Source: Eubacteriales bacterium (lineage in GTDB: Bacteria; Bacillota; Clostridia; Lachnospirales; Lachnospiraceae). From it: a stretch of DNA of 64,000 bases. The stretch is from the NCBI GenBank assembly GCA_030536555.1, contig JAUNPU010000006.1:79610-143609 (forward strand). The letters are read 5' to 3'. Of the stretch, positions 60,233 through 64,000 are shown in pieces (position 1 is the stretch's first letter; each line of letters opens with the position of its first letter). Below the pieces are notes generated by a model. It had not been told where the DNA came from. It did not search any database and worked only from the letters and a program-made list of their open reading frames with translations. Both the position numbers and the translations under genes were made by a program.

Positions 60233-60359
60233 ACAAATGCTCCTCTTCCAAATAATATAAAGCTATCATACCCCCTGTTTCTCATTCTGGCAAGACCATA
60301 GGACGTATATTTTCCCATAATATAAGAAATAATACTGTAAAACGAAGGAGGGAACATCT

Positions 60360-60791
60360 ATGTGGGGATTTCTGATTGCGCTGATATCCGGCGCTTTGAT
60401 GAGCATTCAGGGCGTGCTGAATACGGAAGTGACAAAACAGACCGGCATCTGGGTGGCGGCAGGCTGGGTCCAGCTGACCGCATTTTTCACCTGTGTGCTG
60501 CTGTGGTTCTTCGGTGACAAAAGCCCCGTCACCGCCCTCTGGCAGGTACGCCCCTGGTACATGCTGACCGGTGGACTGCTGGGGGCATTCATTACTTACA
60601 CGGTGATTCGCAGCATGGACGGGCTGGGCCCGGCAAAGGCAACGCTGCTGATCGTGGTGACCCAGATTGTGGTGGCTTACGCCATTGAACTGTTTGGTCT
60701 GTTCGGCGTGGAGAAGGCGCCGTTTGAGTGGCGGAAAGTGATCGGAGCGGGGATTGCGATTCTGGGAATTGTTCTGTTCCGGTGGAAATGA
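60360..60791 (+). CDS. DMT superfamily small membrane protein (DUF606/YdcZ type)
   Basis: 143 aa with five hydrophobic segments; QGVLNTEVTKQTGIWVAAGWVQLTAFFTCV and YTVIRSMDGLGPAKATLLIVVTQIVVAYAIELFGLFG are family-like. A half-size DMT transporter that probably dimerises; the substrate is unknown. AAGGAGGGAACATCT precedes the ATG. It is the only plus-strand gene in this stretch. Confidence 0.88.
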   Translation: MWGFLIALISGALMSIQGVLNTEVTKQTGIWVAAGWVQLTAFFTCVLLWFFGDKSPVTALWQVRPWYMLTGGLLGAFITYTVIRSMDGLGPAKATLLIVVTQIVVAYAIELFGLFGVEKAPFEWRKVIGAGIAILGIVLFRWK

Positions 60792-60794
60792 GGC

Positions 60795-60863
60795 GGTCAA
60801 AACAGCAAACAGGCTGCAACAAACACCACGGAGTCTCTGCTCCGTCTGTCTGCTGCAGCCTGT
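60795..60863 (-). terminator. Bidirectional terminator between DMT gene and asp23
   Basis: ACAGGCTGCA and TGCAGCCTGT flank an inner hairpin ACGGAG-TCTCTG-CTCCGT; on the minus strand TTTGCTGTTTTG follows. It ends the asp23 transcript and separates it from the genes to the left. Confidence 0.75.
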
Positions 60864-60890
60864 GTTCATGTCCTTTATGTCGGCTTCTAT

Positions 60891-60964
60891 GCCGTTTCCG
60901 GCTTCTGAGTCGCTTCCCGGCTGTCATGCTGTTTCCAGCTTCCGAATCGCTTCCCGGCTTCTCT
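60891..60964. repeat. Two tandem 37-bp units downstream of asp23
   Basis: Units begin at 60891 and 60928 (shared CGCTTCCCGGCT). They lie between the asp23 stop (60976) and the terminator. Confidence 0.85.
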
Positions 60965-60975
60965 CTGCGCCAAGC

Positions 60976-61362
60976 TTACCGCTCTTCGCTTACATTCACG
61001 CCTGCAATCTTCACATTCACATCCAGCACCGTCAGCCCTGTCATGTTCTCAATGGCAGTCTTCACGCGGTCCTGAACCTTCTCACATACGTCCGGGATAT
61101 TGTAGCCGTACTTGATGTTCAGCGACAGGTCTACGGATACATGCTCTTCCGTCACCTCTACCTTCACACCCTTGGACAGATTCTTCATGCCCAGCTTGCC
61201 AACCAGCTCGTTGGTGATATTGCCTGCCATGGAATCCACGCCATCTACCTCTGTCGCTGCAAGACCTGCGATAATAGCAACTACCTCATCCGCAATCCGC
61301 ACTTCCCCAATTCTATCATTCTCATATACCTTGTAGGTATTTCTTCCTTCCAGCTCTGCCAC
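60976..61362 (-). CDS. Asp23/Gls24 family envelope stress protein
   Basis: 128 aa with a GTG start at 61362 after GGAGGGATAACC. Family motif IRIADEVVAIIAGLAATEVDGVDSMAG and the late GYNIPDVCEKVQDRVKTAIENMTGLTVLDVNVKIAGV. Normally between spoIIIAH and nusB, as here. Conserved, soluble; the precise role is unclear. Confidence 0.94.
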   Translation of the reverse strand: MAELEGRNTYKVYENDRIGEVRIADEVVAIIAGLAATEVDGVDSMAGNITNELVGKLGMKNLSKGVKVEVTEEHVSVDLSLNIKYGYNIPDVCEKVQDRVKTAIENMTGLTVLDVNVKIAGVNVSEER

Positions 61363-61497
61363 GGTTATCCCTCCTGCTTCTCCAGATTCACTCCTGGGTT
61401 CATTACTGGATTTATTATACCAAATGAAGCCGGATTTGCATAGGGTATCTTTCGATTTTCACCGCATTCCCCCGGATTTGTGTCATGTTCCCGGCTC

Positions 61498-62298
61498 TCA
61501 CTCTTCCAGATTCAGCAGTGTAATGACAATGCCCTCCGCCGGAATCTCTGTCTTGCGCTTCACAATATCCTCGATCTGCGCCCGCTGCTGGTCTGTGATT
61601 GCAGACGCATTGATGACCACATCCACCTTGCCCTCCGACAGACTCACCACCGGGTCCGCAAATCCTTTTGCCTGCAGCAGGGTCTCTGCGGCATTTTCCT
61701 TCTCGGCAATGGCTGTCATGGCAATCATATTCTGGATTGCCTCCTGCTTGGCTGCCTCCTCAATGTTGGTATTGTCAATAATATTGTTCAGAGTCTCCTT
61801 GTTCTTCGCCCGCACCTGCTCCCGGTTCAGCTGCACAGTCGCTATGTAGTCCGACACGGTCATGCCGCTGGTCAGCACCGCCTCCCCCGGATTATCCAGT
61901 CCTGCCTCCTCGTCGCCGTCCCAGCTGTCGATCTCCGCCAGAGACTCGCCCTCATAGTAGTTCTGCTCATATGCAGCGCTCTGGGCTTCCTCAACCGCGG
62001 CATCTACCGGCTGATCGCCATCTTGCGGCAGACTGCTTTGGTCGGCGGCAGACTGATCTAACAGGTCCAGCCCCGCCGCCTGGTTTTCCGCCAGCAGATC
62101 GTCATCTGATATCTCCAGCGCCCCCGCTTCAAACACCGCATCCTTCGCACTGGCTTCCAGTTCCCGTTTTCCTGCGTAATTCAGATATCCTGCCGCCGCA
62201 ATCATGATCGCAAGCGTGGTAATGATGATCTGATTCCGGCGGAACAGCTTTTTCATGTTCACGTCCTTCAGATTCTTTCCGACGATCCTTTCCTTCAT
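61498..62298 (-). CDS. spoIIIAH: Stage III sporulation protein AH-like
   Basis: 266 aa from the ATG at 62298, after AAAGGAG. Basic start, one membrane span (QIIITTLAIMIAAAGYLNYAG, residues about 20-45) and a long acidic/Ala-rich linker (about 60-155), then the YscJ/FliF-like ring-building domain (QLNREQVRAKNKETLNNIIDN...SLSEGKVDVVINASAITDQQRAQIEDIVKRKT). With SpoIIQ it forms the feeding channel between mother cell and forespore. Separated from spoIIIAG by an Abi gene. Confidence 0.93.
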   Translation of the reverse strand: MKERIVGKNLKDVNMKKLFRRNQIIITTLAIMIAAAGYLNYAGKRELEASAKDAVFEAGALEISDDDLLAENQAAGLDLLDQSAADQSSLPQDGDQPVDAAVEEAQSAAYEQNYYEGESLAEIDSWDGDEEAGLDNPGEAVLTSGMTVSDYIATVQLNREQVRAKNKETLNNIIDNTNIEEAAKQEAIQNMIAMTAIAEKENAAETLLQAKGFADPVVSLSEGKVDVVINASAITDQQRAQIEDIVKRKTEIPAEGIVITLLNLEE

Positions 62299-62388
62299 AC
62301 CTGACACTCCTTTATTCCACCCGCTTTCGTACTGTTATCTTATGCGGCGGGCATGAATTTATGCCGGTTTGGAGAGATTTTATCTCAA

Positions 62389-63324
62389 TCACTTCTTATC
62401 AATAAATTTTTTTATGCCTGCTATTCTGCGCCAATTATCTGGAAATCCCATTTGAACATAGATATTTTGATTTACTGGATTCTTTCGAAAACAATTTGAT
62501 AACTCTTTATAAAAGTCCTTAAAATCTTCTTCTGACAACAACAATTTTAATATCAGCATCTGCGCAAACAAATCATTTTTCCCATAAAGATATCGCCCGT
62601 GTTCTTTGGTTATCTTCATTCTCTGATGAATATCCATATCATAGATTGCATCTTTTGTCCTAAAATCAAATAGTCGATCATTATGCGCACATACATTTCG
62701 GAACTTCGTCATGACAGCCAGCATTTTTTCCATCTCATTAATTTTAATATTTCCAAAATCCTGGCATACTTTGATTTTCACTCTGCCTTTTTGACTGGCA
62801 TACACCTTGGACATTTGTCCAAGTGTTAAGACCTGAAACAATACCCACAATGGCACATAACCATACTGCTTCATATAATGCCTGATATATGCATAGTCAC
62901 TGTCTTTCCTCAACTGCCCGGACATGATTTTCTGCAAGCCCTGAATCATGGGTATCTTTTTTCCATGATAATCATAATTATCTGTATTCAAATAATCCTG
63001 CTGCTCACTCCCATATAGATCACAAAAATGATAAGATAATGACGATTTCACATTTTGCTCAACAATAAGAATATATTTCATAAATACATTTCTCAGATTC
63101 GCGTCAAAACAGTATAATGCGTATATATCTTCCATGCGCACTCCTGTTCGAAATTGATTCGTTTCCGGATTTTTGAATGTCTCTTTATAACCATTCACAA
63201 GTGCAAAATATCCTGTTTTAAATAACACCTTTTTTGCATAATCTTCATCTTCAATACATAGCTTCTTCTCTTCTTTTAGAAATTTGATTTGTTCCTCGTA
63301 AGAGAGGAACTTCTTCTTGTCCAT
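62389..63324 (-). CDS. Abi family protein (AbiF/AbiD type, HEPN ribonuclease)
   Basis: 311 aa. The whole protein fits the Abi_2 (AbiD/F) family: KFLSYEEQIKFLKEEKK, LFKTGYFALVNGYK, CFDANLRNVFMKYILIVEQNVKSSLSYHFCD. The HEPN active site RNVCAHNDRLFDFRTKDA (R-N-x3-H) gives the putative RNase residues. It is markedly AT-rich against the sporulation genes on both sides, a sign of acquisition. A structured RNA ends two bases before the ATG. Together they look like an RNA-regulated toxin or anti-phage unit. Confidence 0.9.
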   Translation of the reverse strand: MDKKKFLSYEEQIKFLKEEKKLCIEDEDYAKKVLFKTGYFALVNGYKETFKNPETNQFRTGVRMEDIYALYCFDANLRNVFMKYILIVEQNVKSSLSYHFCDLYGSEQQDYLNTDNYDYHGKKIPMIQGLQKIMSGQLRKDSDYAYIRHYMKQYGYVPLWVLFQVLTLGQMSKVYASQKGRVKIKVCQDFGNIKINEMEKMLAVMTKFRNVCAHNDRLFDFRTKDAIYDMDIHQRMKITKEHGRYLYGKNDLFAQMLILKLLLSEEDFKDFYKELSNCFRKNPVNQNIYVQMGFPDNWRRIAGIKKFIDKK

Positions 63325-63325
63325 A

Positions 63326-63412
63326 CAGTCACCGTCCCCCGAAAATGACGAAAGGCTCCCGAAGGAGCCTTCCGGACTATGGGCTTCTCAAGTTTCCATA
63401 GTGCGATCACTG
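63326..63412 (-). ncRNA. AbiF-type structured RNA upstream of the Abi gene
   Basis: About 87 nt form a three-way junction: P1 CAGTGATCG (63404-63412) with CGGTGACTG (63326-63334, one mismatch); P2 ACTATGG/CCATAGT; P3 AAGGCTCC-TTCG-GGAGCCTT. P1's 3' arm stops two bases before the Abi ATG. Such an RNA upstream of abiF genes is known (abiF RNA motif); identity here is by position and shape. Confidence 0.72.
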
Positions 63413-63417
63413 GATAT

Positions 63418-63446
63418 ACCTTAACATCTTATTTCTCGGATGTCAA
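63418..63446 (-). promoter_or_regulatory. Probable promoter of the abi RNA/Abi gene
   Basis: TTGACA (63441-63446) with a 17-bp spacer and a weak TAAGGT (63418-63423) on the minus strand. Start would fall at the first base of P1. Confidence 0.6.
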
Positions 63447-63513
63447 CCGGAATATCCATAAAACATCATATGTCCGTACTATCTCCGTAATTCCTCATAT
63501 TTGCTGATATATT

Positions 63514-64000
63514 TCATTCAACTCTCTTCAAAACCTTAATCTTATGTGCCGGCACATCAAATAATGCCTCCATCGCCGCAGATATTTCCGCCTGTATCTT
63601 CGGGTCGCCGCCGCCTGTGGCGCTGATGACGATTCCGGATATCTCCGGGTACAGTTCCTTTTCAATAATCGGAGCATTCTGACCCTCTCCCGCAAGCAGC
63701 ACCGCGCTGTTTTCCTGCTCCTGGCTCTCAATTCTGCGGGTTCCGCCGCTGCTGTCCTTCTCCTCCGTAGAAGCCAGGGAACTGCTTCCATCCACATGAA
63801 TCACCTTCTCCGCCGACGATTTCAACACAATCATCACATCAACCGTCCCCACCCCCTCTACATGCTTCAGGATTTCTCTGACCCGCTTTTCCAGAACAGC
63901 CTCATAGGTTCCCGCAGGTGTCGCAGAGACTTCGACCGCCGATGCCCCAGAATCACCTGCCAGCGTCGCGCCTTCGCCTGCCAGCGTCCCACCTTCACCT
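63514..64000 (-). CDS. spoIIIAG: Stage III sporulation protein AG, C-terminal part
   Basis: The 3' portion of the gene; it continues past the window end. About 161 residues are visible: a repeat-bearing linker (GEGGTLA, GEGATLA, GDSG), then the conserved TYEAVLEKRVREILKHVEGVGTVDVMIVLKSSAEK and the ring-building domain ending VPAHKIKVLKRVE. The GTG at 63852 is inside the gene, not its start. Forms part of the channel between mother cell and forespore. Confidence 0.9.
   Translation of the reverse strand, partial: GEGGTLAGEGATLAGDSGASAVEVSATPAGTYEAVLEKRVREILKHVEGVGTVDVMIVLKSSAEKVIHVDGSSSLASTEEKDSSGGTRRIESQEQENSAVLLAGEGQNAPIIEKELYPEISGIVISATGGGDPKIQAEISAAMEALFDVPAHKIKVLKRVE

Noticed and set aside
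62807..62822. TTGGACATTTGTCCAA palindrome inside the Abi gene, similar to the nusB-upstream array arms
   Set aside because: Only the central seven bases per arm match, spacing is 2 bp instead of 21, and it lies in coding sequence; probably chance.

Overview
The window looks like chromosomal DNA of a spore-forming, strictly anaerobic member of the Clostridia, most likely the Lachnospiraceae. The evidence is the spoIIIAG/spoIIIAH, spoIVB, GPR protease and YlmC/YmxH genes, the typical order asp23 - nusB - xseA - xseB - ispA - dxs - tlyA - nadK - argR - recN - spoIVB, a Clostridia-type pyrF-K-D-E operon, hybrid-cluster protein, and strong AGGAGG ribosome binding sites. No rRNA, tRNA, insertion sequence, prophage or CRISPR array was seen. 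Most genes are moderately GC-rich and lie on the minus strand. Two AT-rich pieces, the AbiE-like pair near 14-16 kb and the Abi gene near 63 kb, look acquired.

Layout: 1-4.6 kb holds a cysteine desulfurase (cut by the window edge), rsmE, prmA, a TauE-like transporter and gpr. rpsT stands alone at 4.7 kb with a clear promoter and terminator. 5.1-9.9 kb is a transport/amidohydrolase module (TauE-like protein, metal amidohydrolase, DUF3100-type membrane pair) divergent from a Crp/Fnr regulator. 10.9-14.0 kb is a nitrosative-stress module (hcp, ferredoxin, Crp/Fnr regulator). 14.2-16.1 kb is an AbiE-type toxin-antitoxin pair. 16.2-27.2 kb carries an M29-type aminopeptidase, VanZ, the pyr operon, lrgAB, a RelQ-type alarmone synthetase and an Mrp ATPase.

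27.4-42.5 kb is rich in RNA- and operator-controlled vitamin and amino-acid uptake: a THF riboswitch before folT, a BirA-type operator before bioY, a preQ1-I riboswitch before a queuosine-salvage operon (nucleoside hydrolase, ECF S component, radical SAM lyase), and a Met-rich leader peptide with an attenuator before metNIQ. 42.5-60 kb holds an EAL phosphodiesterase, the sporulation/DNA-repair/isoprenoid operon, and a V4R-diguanylate cyclase pair. 61-64 kb holds asp23 and the end of the spoIIIA operon, split by an Abi (HEPN) gene preceded by a compact three-way-junction RNA.

The best candidates for new biology are: (i) the AbiF-like RNA/HEPN pair inside spoIIIA; (ii) the methionine leader peptide; (iii) a roughly 50-bp element shared by the preQ1 and methionine leaders; (iv) four inverted-repeat units, each exactly 39 bp, upstream of nusB; and (v) a recurring habit of tandem duplication across gene 3' ends and stop codons.
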